64,000 nucleotides of DNA. Source: Anisus vortex (lineage: Eukaryota > Mollusca > Gastropoda > Planorbidae). Position numbers and translations under genes: made by a program. The notes under the pieces were generated by a model. It had not been told where the DNA came from and made no database searches. It saw nothing but the letters and a program-made list of their open reading frames with translations. The stretch covers positions 16,328,398-16,392,397 of the forward strand of contig OX421508.1 of the NCBI GenBank assembly GCA_949126835.1, read 5' to 3'. Of the stretch, positions 11,513-23,226 are shown piece by piece. Each line of letters begins with the position of its first letter. Position 1 is the first letter of the stretch.

Positions 11513-12934
11513 ATACCAAGAGTAGTAGCCCTTGTCTCTACTAGTTATATAAAGAAGAAATAAAATACATTTATCATAATGGGAAAATTAAACTTAAAGC
11601 AATAATCTAAAAGCATCCAGTGTTACACCGTGCTGTAACGTTATTCCTTGATTTCATATGCCATGCTATTATTATTTATATAATAATGTAGTGTAAACTA
11701 TGCCTCCCTAATATGAAACGAACGGTACGCCTATGCCTACTGCTAAGCTCGTGTTTCGACGCGGTGTAAATCAAGAATCGATTATCCAAAGTTCGCCATG
11801 TACTCTTAGATTTTTAGACCATGGATTGTCCCCCTTAGAGAGGAGGGAAAAGGGAGAGAATCGCGCAGTGTGCTTGTAATTTTAACAGATATTATTGAAA
11901 TAACAAGTAATGGTTTGTCCTTTATTTATAATATATAAAAAACATTAATGTAATCCTAACTTTTTGTATTTTAGTGTGGGCTTGGGAAAGCGTGATGAAA
12001 TCCTTGATATTATTTTTTTTTAATTCTTATACATGGTCGTCATAATGGGTCTAATTGATTTGTGTGTATTTGAAGAGGAAAGGGGAGGTGTCGAGGAAAG
12101 GGGAGGTATGGAGGGATGGGAGGGACTTTTAGCTTCCTGCCTGCAATGGGTCGTGTGTGTTTGTAGGCCAGGGATCGCCTAGTGCAGCTTTACCCAAAAA
12201 TGACATCTCGGTTACGAAAGCAAAAATCGTTGTGACATCTTATAACAGTAACCTATATGACTGAACCCGATTTAAGACACACCCCCCCCCTCCCGAAAAA
12301 AAAACACAACAACAAACTAACAGCTTATATAGACGTTACCATTTTACAAGAAAATTGTGTAGGCTAATAATTCTTATAATATTATGATCCGTTATACTAA
12401 TAGAAGGCGATTACAATGTAAGTGTCTCACGGAGTAGATGTGTTCATGTATTCGGATCATGAAAACAAACACTGGCCTGATAATAACTTTGTGGAAAAGT
12501 TCTACAAATTATATATTATATAGGCTATATATATATATATGTATATATATATATAGACTCTATATATGTATGTATCAGAAAGCTGTATAATGAGGTCATG
12601 GTATGCTTATTGGCCTGCTTTTCTTCTTGCTTGTCGGCTAATCTTTCGCAGAAACGTTTCTTTAACTTTATATTTTAAGTCCGCTACAGATGTAGAGTGC
12701 ATAGACACACAGCCGTACCAAAAATACACACACACATGCAAACACACAAATGCACACACAGCCATTTGTAACCAGATGTTAGCGTACATAGAAAACGTAA
12801 TTGAAAACAGAAAGTCTAGGGTTATTTGAAAATCCATTATAATATTAACTTTTCTTTTGTTTATACGGAAGGCTAAACGACCCACTTCCCTTCATTCTAT
12901 TCACCCGAATATTGTCACATAGACTCGTTATACT
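11513..12934. other. Intergenic DNA with microsatellites
   Basis: Contains TA-rich runs at about 12525-12555, a CA-rich stretch near 12724-12760 and a poly-C run near 12283. No gene is recognised. Confidence 0.5.
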
Positions 12935-13309
12935 CAGGGGTCGGGAACCTTTTTGTCTGAGAGAGCCATGGACACCACATATTTTGAAAAGTACCGGTAA
13001 TTCTGTAAGAGCCATACATTATGTTTAAAACTAAAAGTTCAAGTAAATTTCCCTTTAATTGCAATGAATGCAGGGTTTTCTATCTTTTAGGTCAGCGGAG
13101 TTTATCTTCTTTACCACTTCTGATGCTGAGCTGCAGTAGACTTTAGCTCATTTGTAGCATGAAATATTGACATGCAATTAATATCTGAATTTAAAAAGTC
13201 TTAATTAAGAAACATTTTTTTAATAATCGAACATGCATTTGTCTGCGAGCCAGATGCAGCCATCAATAGAGCCACATCTGGATCGCGAGCAATAGGTTCC
13301 CGACCCCTG
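12935..13309. mobile_element. Non-autonomous hAT-type element
   Basis: Ends CAGGGGTCGGGAACC and GGTTCCCGACCCCTG form perfect 15-bp terminal inverted repeats. The interior near the right end has AGCCACATCTGGATCGCGAGC, a subterminal pattern familiar from hAT elements. The flanks GTTATACT and GTTATGCT look like an imperfect 8-bp duplication with one extra base at the right junction. There is no transposase in the 375 bp. Confidence 0.8.
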
Positions 13310-13334
13310 CGTTATGCTATACTATAATTGCCTA

Positions 13335-13835
13335 AAGTAAAACGGACGAGCCTTACGGTAAGTACTTCCATGGCGTAACGACCAAAGAAGGGGTGGGGGC
13401 TCACCAAGGTCCTGTTCAAGTGCCAGCCACCCCGCTGCACGCCATAGGCATATTGAAAGAAACGCCGAAAAGGCGTGCCGCGTAACATAGGATAGGTCTC
13501 CGCGGACTCATACTCTACACTACTTCTCCCCACTGCGGAATTATCTTCGTGATGGCTCGCTCGTATACCTGTACTGTCGCCCGGTAGCGTAAATCCCACA
13601 CTATAGGTATGTGCATCCAGGCACCTGGGCGGAGTTAAGGCGGTAACGCTGCGCACATTGCTTCCTCCCCATCGAGGCCTCGGGATCTCTCGGTGGTGCA
13701 ATGATACCTCGGACGCTCAGCTTGGGCTTTCCCACATACATGCGTTAGCACACCGGTGTGCTCTTAATGCAAGCGTACTGGTGGTTTCCACTTCAACACT
13801 TCGCCGACAATGGGTACAGAAGTGTGGATGACAAA
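13335..13835. repeat. GC-rich dispersed repeat, longest copy
   Basis: Shares blocks with 16955-17115, 35795-35935 (opposite orientation) and 41712-41850. Shared blocks include ACGGACGAGCC near one end, GGCGTAACG, and GTGCTCTTAATGCAAGCGTA near the other end. It stands out as GC-rich in AT-rich surroundings. A 129-codon minus-strand frame (13312-13701) has no recognised domain and is probably fortuitous. The element class is unknown. Confidence 0.6.
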
Positions 13836-14454
13836 AGTTTCTATCAAATTTTCAGCTCCCTTCCCAAATTCACAAAAAATCTTTTGTACTTGCTTTTTTC
13901 AAGTGGAATTAATGGAAAAACATAGTATTTTAGGTAAATTGAACAGTTGAAAAAAAAAGTTAAATATGCATTTAAAGGATTTATATTATAAACTTTGTTT
14001 TACAGTGTTGTTTAAATGTCCATAGTTTTGGCAAAAGGAAGCGCATACAATAATAAATTACTTTTCATAGCAGATTTTTTTTTGGCCTGCCTTTGTGGCC
14101 GTTGAAGAAAAGTTCTCCCTGATTAGTGCGGCGCTATGTACGAGAATCAGTGTGGTCAACACAACAATGCTCATGAGACGGTGGCCAGTGTTTATACTGA
14201 CCGGAACCCTGCAGACTCAAACGCCAGTTTCGTAGTAGTTTATTATTAGAGCATTACTTTCATAGCCACAAGTTAGGCACATTGAAAACTCTTGTGTTGG
14301 GATTGTAGTTTACACTCTGTTTCTCTCTCTTTCTCCCACCTCCCTCTGTCTCACACACTCTTTCTCTACCCCAATCGCTCTATCCATCAAAGCTCTTTCT
14401 ATGTCTTCCCTCTTCCTAGGTTATGATTTATATTACAACTTTGTCCCTTCTAGT
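13836..14454. other. Intergenic DNA, no gene recognised
   Basis: Ordinary AT-rich sequence that becomes pyrimidine-rich (CTCTTTCTC) just before the next minisatellite. Confidence 0.45.
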
Positions 14455-15210
14455 ATTTTTCTTTCACTTCTCTACGTCCTCTATTTTACAACAACCCATC
14501 CGTCTTTCTTTCACTTCTCTACGTCCTCTATTTCATAACAACCCATCCGTCTTTTACTTCTCTACGTCCTCTATTTCACAACAATCCATCTGTTTTTTAC
14601 TTCTCTACGTCCTCTATTTCAAAACAACCATCTGTTTTTCTTTCACTTCTCTACGTCCTCTATTTCACAACAACCCATCTGTTTTTCTTTCCCCTCTCCA
14701 CGTCCTCTATTTCACAACAACCCATCTGTTTTTCTTTCACTTCTCTACGTCCTCTATTTCACAACAACCCATCTGTTTTTCTTTCACTTCTCTACGTCCT
14801 CTATTTCACAACAACCCATCTGTTTTTCTTTCCCCTCTCCACGTCCTCTATTTCACAACAATCCATCTGTTTTTTACTTCTCTACGTCCTCTATTTCACA
14901 ACAACCCATCTGTTTTTCTTTCACTTCTCTACGTCCTCTATTTCACAACAACCCATCTGTTTTTCTTTCCCCTCTCCACGTCCTCTATTTCACAACAACC
15001 CATCTGTTTTTCTTCCACTTCTCTACGTCCTCTATTTCACAACAACCCATCTGTTTTTCTTTCCCCTCTCCACGTCCTCTATTTCACAACAACCCATCTT
15101 TTTTTCTTTCACTTCTCTACGTCCTCTATTTCACAACAACCCATCTGTTTTTCTTTCACCTCTCTACGTCCTCTATTTTACAACAACCCATCCGTCTTTC
15201 TTCAACTCTG
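14455..15210. repeat. 47-bp pyrimidine-rich minisatellite, about 16 units
   Basis: The unit contains CTTCTCTACGTCCTCTATTT, then CACAACAACCCATCTGTTTT. Matching starts at 14651 and 14698 give 47 bp. There are two sub-variants, CACTTCTCTACG and CCCCTCTCCACG. The 274-codon open frame across it exists because the unit lacks stops. The period is not a multiple of three, so the same DNA cycles through all frames. Confidence 0.92.
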
Positions 15211-15630
15211 TCTACTTCCTGCTATCTCTATGAAACAAGAAACATAAAATAAATTTTTAAAAACCACGCATAAAGCCATTAATTGTACAATGCTGAATTA
15301 TTTTTTGTTATTCGTCTGTCTGTGTTTATATGTTTAGTAGGGAAAGTGGCTATTAAGAAAGATTACAATAAATAGCAGAAACAAACCGAGAAAACCTATT
15401 ATTAAGATAATGATAGAATATGACTATAATTTCATTTTTTAAAATGAATTACAAAAAAATCACAAATCTATAGCCAAGATGTACACGTGACATACCATGA
15501 AGAAACACAATCGTGAGAAACTTGTAACCTAGCAACTGACAATATTGCCAACTTACAAGGCTTTGAATATTTTTTTTGCTTTTTTCCTCAAAATCAATGT
15601 TATTCCACACTAGATATAATTTTTATAATC
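15211..15630. other. Intergenic DNA, no gene recognised
   Basis: AT-rich spacer between two minisatellites. Confidence 0.45.
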
Positions 15631-15822
15631 ACCGACACCGTACTCTGGCAGCTCAGCCACGCAGACACCATGCTATGGCAGCTCAACTACACAGACACAA
15701 TGCTATAGCAGCTCAACCACACAGACACCATGCTATGGCAGCTCAACCACACAGACACAATGCTATGGCAGCTCAACCACACAGACACAATGCTATAGCA
15801 GCTCAACCACGCAGACACCATG
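15631..15822. repeat. 30-bp minisatellite, left part (about 6 units)
   Basis: Unit ATGCTATGGCAGCTCAACCA plus CACAGACACC. The array stops inside a unit at CAGACACCATG where a transposon is inserted, and resumes in register at 18204. Confidence 0.92.
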
Positions 15823-18203
15823 GGGACGTCCATTAATTACGTCAACAAAATAGGGGGGAGGGGGGGTCTGAAAAAGTTTGACAATTGTTGACAAGGGGGA
15901 GGGGGGGAGGTCAAGAAAAGTTGACGTCAACAATGTTGTTTTTTTAAAATAAATAATGATACAAATTTATTTAAAAATTCTAGGCTACATTTGTCCTGTG
16001 CCACTTACATAGCAGACATATATAAACATGGTTTTACGTTAATACAAATATATTAATTAAAATTACGGACGCTACATTTGACATGTCCTATTTGTGTTCA
16101 TCTTGTTAGTTTGTAGCTCTATGTATGAGTGGAAAGTGGAAACTAATGCAATTGTTAGCACGGCAAAGTGACCGACCAATTGTAAAAAACTTCACCTTCG
16201 CTGTAGTCTAGCGAGCCATTGTGACTGGAATAATAAAAGAACATAAACACACCAACATTCTGCACAGTACGTTCAGAAACAGAAACCCAGTTTTTTGCCG
16301 CTCAGGTCTAAATCTACATCTAAATTAGGCGCCGTTCTGTTATTGAGTCCTGAAAGGACTATGAACACCGTCCGAGACTGTTTTAATTCAACGCCCATGG
16401 ATGAGTCTTTTCCAAGTTCCAACCCTTGAAACCATGTTTGGATCAGCGTTAGCAAGCCATGCACTCCGACATGGAAATATATGAGTAGGCAGGCTTTGTC
16501 CTACAAGGCGGTCGCTTGTTGGGTCGGCTTGCTCTGTTCGGATTCCCCTTTTACGAACGTACATTTGCTCGAGCCATCCATGGCTTGCCTCGTATTCCTG
16601 TAATGTGGGCTGATGGTGTGTTGGCCGAGCGGATTTTGTCTGACACGGGGATGTCATCCCCTCAAGGCCACCTTTGAAAGCAGCCGTTTTTACAGGACGT
16701 TTTGTATACCTTTCCGTAGGTCGCATCAGCCCCCACCCGGGAGACGCCAGAAATCGGACAGTGGGGTACCTCACAGGCCCCCTCAAACTCAAATGGAAGA
16801 ACAGAACAAGCCGATTAATCTCCAGTCTTGCAGCTCGGGATACCACGCCTCTCTCAGTCACTTACAGAGATGGGAGTGGGAGTATCTCGCGACCGCTTGT
16901 CCCATGCATTAGCTTACTGGTCAGACTCGGGGAACCAAGTTAAAAGGTTTCAAAAAAATAAAACCGGACGAGCCCGTCTTGTGTCCAGGGCGTAACGTTT
17001 AGGGTTGAGCTCAGCTCAGTCCGGACCCGCTGCGGGAGCTCTCCCCCATGCGTGCGCCCGCTGGTGTATTCTTAATGAGAACGTATCGGCGGTTTACACA
17101 CTTCGTCAGCTTTGGGGCTCATAGTGATAGGTACAGAAGTGAAATTAGGCGCCAGAGACTGGCGTTCGTTATATATGTAAGCGATAGCTGGGATTGGCAA
17201 TAGAACTAAAAACAACAATAGGCCTTCTCTGAGACTATGTTTGAATTGCATTGAATGAAGTATTGTGTGAATCCAACATGGTTATTTTAAAATATTTCCT
17301 TCAGAAAAATAATTCGAGACCCATGAAGTCCGAAATACTTAGCCTACTTTTCCTTTTAACATCCCTAATTCTGATATATAAACTAGTATATTTTTGCTGA
17401 CTTCGTTAAAATTGGTGAAACATTAAAATTTGGTGATTAGGCTAAATATAGTATTTTTTTAGTTTTAATTTCTACTTTTCTGAAAAAAATACATGTATGA
17501 GATAAAAATGTATTAGTAGGCCTAAAGTGGCGTAGCCGGATTGCAAGGTGTGGGTGGCAAATAGTGCAAGGTAGAAGCGGTAGGGGCAGGTAAGCCAACT
17601 ACCGTGTGTATAATCATATAATGTGTGTGTGTGGGGAGGGAGGCGGCAATAATGCAAGGAGGAATAGTGAGCATAAGTTAAAATAGCAGGTTAATTTACA
17701 ACTGGTGCACAATTTCCCCCTAAGCTATTTAACAATTAACATTGTACCAAAAGCTCATTAGTGAAACGTACAATTAGAAAGTATTCAATATTTCTATATG
17801 AAAAGAACAATAGTAAATAAAAAGGAAAGAAATATTGTTAAAATCGCCGGATTGGAAAAACAAATTGAGAGGGGCGATGGGGGATAGTAAGCATGTTACA
17901 CCCCTTTCGTGGCAAACGCCTATGAGAGTTCTATCTAGTCAATATAAAATCTTTAAAACAAGTTTTAAAATGTATTTCAATTAATTATAGTAAAGATCTA
18001 GACCTTTCCGTTTCAAATCTATTTTAAACATAAAAGCCAGCGTAAAATTATTTTTTTTTACTTGTTCTGGGGGGGGGGGGGGGTAACGAATTGTTGACGT
18101 AATTATATAGAGGGGGTCTCTGAAAGTTTGACAGTTGTTGACAAGGGGGAGGGGGGGAGGTAAAAATCGCCAAAAAATTGTTGACGTAATTAATGGACGT
18201 CCC
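15823..18203. mobile_element. 2.38-kb DNA transposon inserted in the minisatellite
   Basis: The two ends carry a 26-bp perfect inverted repeat (15823-15848 and 18178-18203) starting GGGACGTCCATTAATTACGT. G-rich and TTTGACAATTGTTGACAAGG-like blocks lie just inside each end. The flanks CCATG at 15818-15822 and 18204-18208 look like a 5-bp target duplication. Removing the element and one CCATG restores the 30-bp unit exactly. No transposase was recognised inside, so it is non-autonomous or decayed. Superfamily unknown. Confidence 0.85.
16270..17115. repeat. GC-rich repeat material inside the 2.38-kb transposon
   Basis: The part at 16955-17115 matches the dispersed repeat at 13335-13835 (GGACGAGCC, GGGCGTAACG, TGTATTCTTAATGAGAACGT), with the middle section missing. 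The GC-rich part at 16400-16930 has overlapping open frames on both strands (157 codons minus, about 95 plus), but no domain is recognised in any of them. Confidence 0.5.
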
Positions 18204-18712
18204 CCATGCTATGGCAGCTCAACCACACAGACACCATGCTATGGCAGCTCAACTACACAGACACAATGCTATAGCAGCTCAACCACACAGACACAATGCT
18301 ATGGCAGCTCAACCACACAGACACAATGCTATAGCAGCTCAACCACACAGACACCATGCTATGGCAGCTCAACTACACAGACACAATGCTATAGCAGCTC
18401 AACTACACAGACACCATGCTATGGCAGCTCAACTACACAGACACAATGCTATAACAGCTCAACCACACAGACACCATGCTATGGCAGCTCAACCACACAG
18501 ACACCATGCTATGGCAGCTCAACCACACAGACACCATGCTATGGCAGCTCAACTACACAGACACAATGCTATAGCAGCTCAACCACACAAACACCATGCT
18601 ATGGCAGCTCAACTACACAGACACAATGCTATAGCAGCTCAACCACGCAGACACCATGCTATGGCAACTCAACTACACAGACACAATGCTATAGCAGCTC
18701 AACCACACGTCC
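18204..18712. repeat. 30-bp minisatellite, right part (about 17 units)
   Basis: Same unit as 15631-15822, with alternation of CCATGCTATGGC and CAATGCTATAGC sub-variants. Thirty is a multiple of three, so several frames stay open across it and encode simple 10-residue repeats. This is not evidence of a gene. Confidence 0.93.
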
Positions 18713-19957
18713 TCTAGAATGTAAAGATAGTAAATTCCCGTTACAGACATAATTTAAAGGTAAATCCCGGGAGATTAATTAAAACAAACACTATTTACAT
18801 TGTAATTAGAATTCCTCATAAGTGAATCTGGAGTCTAGGCATGGCGGACATGAAAATACGTTTCCTATAATAAGGTGAAGAGATAAAGGAGGGGCAATGT
18901 CACCTTACATACCAGTTTTGCTTTGGGTGGATGCTCTTTTACCTAAGTTTGTAACTCATCTAAGAGAGGGAAAATCTCGATGCATTCCAATGCCTTCTTC
19001 AGAGCTCTAGGGCTAAAGGCAATCCTATATACATTTGGGATCCATCATTGGATCTTTCAATGCCTAATGCAATACGACATACATTTCATACATTTGTATA
19101 CCGTCTTGGAAGTTGTATAGAAACCTACATACCTTTGAGCACATATTTCAGAGCTTTCTGATCGGGGAATCTGAAGATCTCTAACAGCCAACACGCCATG
19201 GCGATAGATCAACCACATGTACCTTGTCAACCAACTGAAGGTCATATAGTTGAGCAGTCCATTTGTTTCCAGAGGAAGTGTGTTGCCTGTGCTGTGGATA
19301 AATCTGTACGTAATCAAATGGCTCACAGTGAATAAATACATCAATTTTTATTTTATATTGAATCTCATAACAATTCCCCACTAATGTTCGTTTAATGAGT
19401 AAATACGTAAAAACAGTACCTATTTTGGGGCCTTTTAGTTGATAAGTATTGTGAAGTGTTTAATACATTTTTAGTTTGTTATCCGGTTATGGACTCTTCT
19501 GACCTATAAGTAACATATAACTTATATGAATTTTCACACATATTTATAAAGGCTAATATAAATAATAATATAAAAAATTAAAGAGTTATATTAATCAAAT
19601 TAGAGGCTAGGTCTACATCTTTGTTTAGGTGTAAATTAATATTAAAAAAAACGTTAAGAAAAAGTTTTCTTTACTTAGATGTAATCTTAATATCATTTCT
19701 AAAAAAACGAATAGAAAATACGGTTTATATTTTTTAAAGTAATTTTAATCATTTTTGTTTTGAAATGTGGGTATATTTCTTACTTTTAATTCTAAATAAT
19801 GCAACAAATATAAATGGGTCAATTCTACACTTACGTTTTTTCCAGGCGAAAAGGAAGAGCAATTTTCAACCCATGCCTGTACCTTCCAGGTCCAGATTTT
19901 CTAGGCTCCGTGGGTCCGAAGTCAAAAAAAGAGCCGTTGTAGCTTTTGTCATGGGCG
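18713..19957. other. Intergenic DNA, no gene recognised
   Basis: Minus-strand frames near 19057-19381 overlap one another and show no recognised domain. A less AT-rich patch lies at 18950-19330. Nothing can be assigned. Confidence 0.4.
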
Positions 19958-20404
19958 GCCAGAAAACTGTGAATTTATTTCATTTAAAAATAATCAGGAA
20001 AACTGTGAATTTATTCAATTAAAACTATCAGGAAAACTGTGAATTTATTCATTTTAAAAACTATCAGAAAACTGTGAATTTATTTCATTTTAAAACTATC
20101 AGGAATAGTGTGGACTTATTTCATTTTAAAACGATCAGGAAAATTGTGAAATTATTCATTTTAAAACTATCAGGAATTGTGAATTTATTCATTTTAAAAC
20201 TATCAGGAAAACTGTGAATTTATTAATTTAAAACTATCAGGAAAACTGTGAATTTATTAATTTAAAACATCAGAAAAACTGTGAATTTACTCAATTAAAA
20301 CTATCAGAAAAACTGTGAATATATTAATTTAAAACTATCAGAAAAACTGTGAATAAATTAATTTAAAACTATCAGAAAAACGGTGAATTTATTCATTTAA
20401 AATG
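19958..20404. repeat. About 35-bp AT-rich minisatellite, 12-13 units
   Basis: The unit is approximately AGGAAAACTGTGAATTTATT followed by CATTTTAAAACTATC, with frequent 1-3-bp indels. The units are more diverged than in the 34-bp satellite at 36276, which suggests an older array. Confidence 0.88.
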
Positions 20405-20785
20405 CGCAGAAGGCCAATAATTATCGAAACATTTTTTCGGTCTCTAATAGGTACAGTGAGAAGCTGGGCATTTTTTGTCAGCAGTGGCGGAACCACGGAA
20501 GGGAAGAAGAGACACTTAAACATTTTATTGAAGGACAACTAGTTATTGGTGTTATTTTACCACCAGGGGCGAAATAATAGTAAGGCTGCTGGCTTACCCT
20601 TTTATAGGACTTGTATAATATGTTTACTAATACTTTTATTATCGGCAATTAAATTACTTTGGGCCCCTGGTTGGTTTGTTGGTTATCCGCCTCTGTTTAG
20701 TTCTCTTCTCGGTATAGCTTTTAGTAGCCACCAACACCATAGGGCGCCACGAACAATAGCAAATTACATTTAAGGTACAATAAAC
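20405..20785. other. Intergenic DNA
   Basis: Contains CAGTGGCGGAACC near 20481, which resembles a hAT-type terminus, but no matching second end was found. TGGCGCC on the minus strand near 20738-20744 could be a primer-binding-site relic, but no LTR pair is visible. Confidence 0.35.
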
Positions 20786-20791
20786 TTTATT
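20786..20791 (-). promoter_or_regulatory. Possible poly(A) signal AATAAA
   Basis: Minus-strand AATAAA followed by a T-rich stretch, about 130 nt past the stop of the 71-codon candidate. AATAAA is frequent by chance in AT-rich DNA, so the call rests on position only. Confidence 0.25.
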
Positions 20792-20921
20792 ATAAGGGCA
20801 ATCAAATTAATGCATACAATCTTAAACTCGTAATACATTTAACGAATTAGGCAACCACAGACAAACATACGTACATGTACACACAAGCGCTCTTATATAG
20901 ATCCAGAATACACAGTAAGGC

Positions 20922-21137
20922 CTACAATTCCCTTAATACATACCTTTCATCGGCCCCGATCGTCCCCTCTACGTCATCGACTCCACGGTCGCTTCCGTTG
21001 CAATCTCCTATGCGGTCTTCGTGATCGCCAAAGACCTGCACTCCGCGAAGGCCCCGGACGTCCCCGTGGCATTCGTTTTCATTGGACACCGTGTTTCCGG
21101 GTTCGCCCGATCCTATATGAACGTTAGCTGGTTCCAT
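20922..21137 (-). CDS. Hypothetical 71-residue acidic, Gly/Asp-rich protein (candidate gene)
   Basis: Not recognised. A frame of 71 codons opens at 21137 (MEPANVHIGSGEPG...) and ends at 20922. It is acidic, rich in Gly, Asp and Glu, and has no membrane segment or known motif. It sits in a clearly GC-richer patch than its surroundings. An AATAAA poly(A) signal follows about 130 nt downstream on the same strand (20786-20791). The frame also contains AAAGGTATGT near its end, a good match to a splice donor, so it could instead be a first exon continuing elsewhere. Alternatively it is part of an unrecognised mobile element. It is the best host-gene-like candidate in the window, but the evidence is thin. 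Confidence 0.3.
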   Translation of the reverse strand: MEPANVHIGSGEPGNTVSNENECHGDVRGLRGVQVFGDHEDRIGDCNGSDRGVDDVEGTIGADERYVLREL

Positions 21138-21724
21138 CTTTAAAGTGCCCGATGAGAATCCCTATTACTTTTTTGTAAGATTCTAACAAGTCGTTTCTAT
21201 CGTTTCTAAAAAAAAAAAAAAAGAAAACACAGTAAAAGGCTCATACTTACATACTTAAGTAAATACAAAAATAATTATAAATAGTTAAACCTGTCCAAAA
21301 TAATTACTATCCACAGCGCAAACATACACACTTAATCAACAAGGCGGTATTAATATATCTGGATGAATTGAAGTACATTACTAAATATTGATAAGCCAAC
21401 TGTGACATCATATGTTCATGTTCTTGTGCCCTTTTTTAAAAATACTATTTTTAAAGCATCAAAGTATAAAATTCGAACTTTATAAAACAAAAAAATTGTT
21501 GATGATTAAACTTCAGCAAGAAATATACCGGTATATTTTTTGGCGGTTGAGCTTAAAAAAAAGCACTAAATGGCTGTTGAATTTCGTCACAAAATCAATA
21601 ATTGAAGGCGGTTTGAGCTTCATCATAAAATCAATAATTGTTGACTGTTGAACTTCTTTAGAAAATCAACAAATAAATTAAATTATATTAGATTTAAAGT
21701 GTCGTGGAAATTTGTATTAGATCT
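21138..21724. other. AT-rich DNA, no gene recognised
   Basis: Includes a poly-A run near 21209. An open frame at 21412-21651 is low-complexity and lysine/isoleucine-rich, as expected from base composition. Confidence 0.45.
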
Positions 21725-22688
21725 AGGGATGTTAAACGAAAACCGGAATACCGGATTCCGGTTTTGAATCTGAAAACCGGTTTTGATTTTTAAAACCGGA
21801 TTTCGGTTTGTTGGTTGGAAGGTGGTCCTACTTCAAGTAGCACACCCTTTATTTTTTTTTTATTGGTTCTGATGGAAATATTTAAAAAAAAAATAATGTT
21901 GGATTCACGCAAAACAATTCTTGAAGTGCCTTGCTAACACTATTTAGTCTTAGATATTGTGTTTCTTTTTTTCCCTCCAAATACCAACTATGGCTTGCGA
22001 TAAAAACATTAAACCAAATGTCGGCTCATCTTTTAGATGTGCGCTACTCTTTGATGTGCCTCAAGTGCGGCAGGGATTGCCCCTCCCGGGTTGGCCTACA
22101 CAGCCATTCTCGGCGGTGCAGTTGGATACCTCACCCATGAAGCTACATTATCGTCTCTCGAGACGGACGGATGCCGACGATGACTCTTTGATGTACGCAA
22201 TGGAGATTGGAGAGACGCAAAAAAAATTTGTCCTGTGCCCTTGAACAATTCGGCTAGACACCGCGTCTGTGCATTATTAACGGCAGTATTATATACACAT
22301 TCTTTTGACTTTTGATTAGTGCTACGTGATCCTATTCAATACATTATTTTACAAGTCTAAGTCCACGGTGCACAAATTATCACTATTAAAGCTATTAGAC
22401 TATCGGTTTTAATCAATCAGCCCATATTGTTTTTTAGTTCTAAAGAATTTTATGGTAAAGTGTACAAAATCATAATGTCTGTATACACACAAATCAACCT
22501 CTTGAATGCTCTGCAAACACTAATTAAGTTTGAACTATTTTTCAAATACACCTACAAAACTACACTCATTTGTCTTTTCCGGCCTGTGACTTGTGACATT
22601 GCGGGGGATGGGAGTCGAAATCCGGGTTTTAAACCGGTTTTATAGAACCGACAACCGGTTTTGAAAACAAACCGGTTTAAACATCCCT
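21725..22688. mobile_element. hAT-like element with ACCGGTTT-rich ends, carrying a retroelement tail
   Basis: Ends AGGGATGTTAAAC and GTTTAAACATCCCT are near-perfect inverted repeats. Just inside both ends are many ACCGGTTTT blocks. The flanks TTAGATCT and AAGATCTC share AGATCT, so the target duplication is imperfect. A non-LTR retrotransposon C-terminal fragment lies within it at 22020-22235. No transposase is recognised. Confidence 0.65.
22020..22235 (+). pseudogene. C-terminal zinc-finger tail of a non-LTR retrotransposon
   Basis: Encodes MCLKCGRDCPSRVGLHSH followed by SRRC. This Cys/His finger (C-x2-C, then H and C) is typical of the extreme C-terminus of some non-LTR retrotransposon proteins in invertebrates. 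A 3' UTR-like segment with TCTCGAGACGGACGGATG and GATGACTC follows. Related tails occur at 28363-28618 and 56657-57012. Only the last part of the protein is present, as expected for a 5'-truncated insertion. Confidence 0.65.
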
Positions 22689-22767
22689 AAGATCTCTACT
22701 TTTAATATTTTCTCAAATATAGGCTAGTGATATTTATATATTTACTAATATATATCCTATATATATA

Positions 22768-23225
22768 CTAGAAATAGCCCTTGGAAAACCACAGGGATAA
22801 AGAATTTTGTTTTAGTGCTTTTGTTATATTTTAGAATTGAATTGATAGGCCTATATCTGGTATGCTTTTTAAAAGTCTGACAAACATGAGCGGAAAGTAA
22901 AGTAGGCTTAAGTCATGGTATTAAATTTTAGAAATGACGATTCTAATTAGTGCTATTTAAATTTGTATGGAATTATTGAGATCAATAAAACGAAATCATA
23001 GTTTGAGTTATTCGCCATCAATCACTGTAGTAAACGTTGCCAAATAAAACAAGCCTGTATAAGCATAGATAAACATTTTATACACTACAATGAACAAAAA
23101 GCTATAAATCTAATAATATTTTAAAAAAAAAATTATTTTTACTGAAGACTTTTAGGAAAGACGAAAGTAATTTAAAATAAATTTTTTAATCGGCTTAAAA
23201 ATAGGGAAGTCCTTTAATTTACTTA
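22768..23225 (-). mobile_element. Helitron-like element, 5'-incomplete
   Basis: The minus-strand 3' end has an imperfect hairpin (CCCTGTGGTTTTCCAAGGG), then CTATTTCTAG and a T. The terminal CTAG/T matches the canonical Helitron end. The distal part (about 23045-23220) matches the interior of the copies at 28141-28260 and 57025-57110 (ACTGAAGACTTTTAGGAAAG). The expected TC 5' end is not seen. The pogo-type pseudogene begins at this edge. Confidence 0.6.
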
Positions 23226-23226
23226 A

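Noticed and set aside
13312..13701. 129-codon minus-strand frame
   Set aside because: Overlaps the GC-rich dispersed repeat, where stop codons are rarer by composition. No domain recognised.
14423..15247. 274-codon open frame
   Set aside because: It lies on the 47-bp minisatellite. The unit has no stop codon, the period is not a multiple of three, and the encoded text just repeats.
18135..18752. Overlapping 205- and 174-codon frames with 10-residue repeats
   Set aside because: Product of the 30-bp minisatellite, open in more than one frame.
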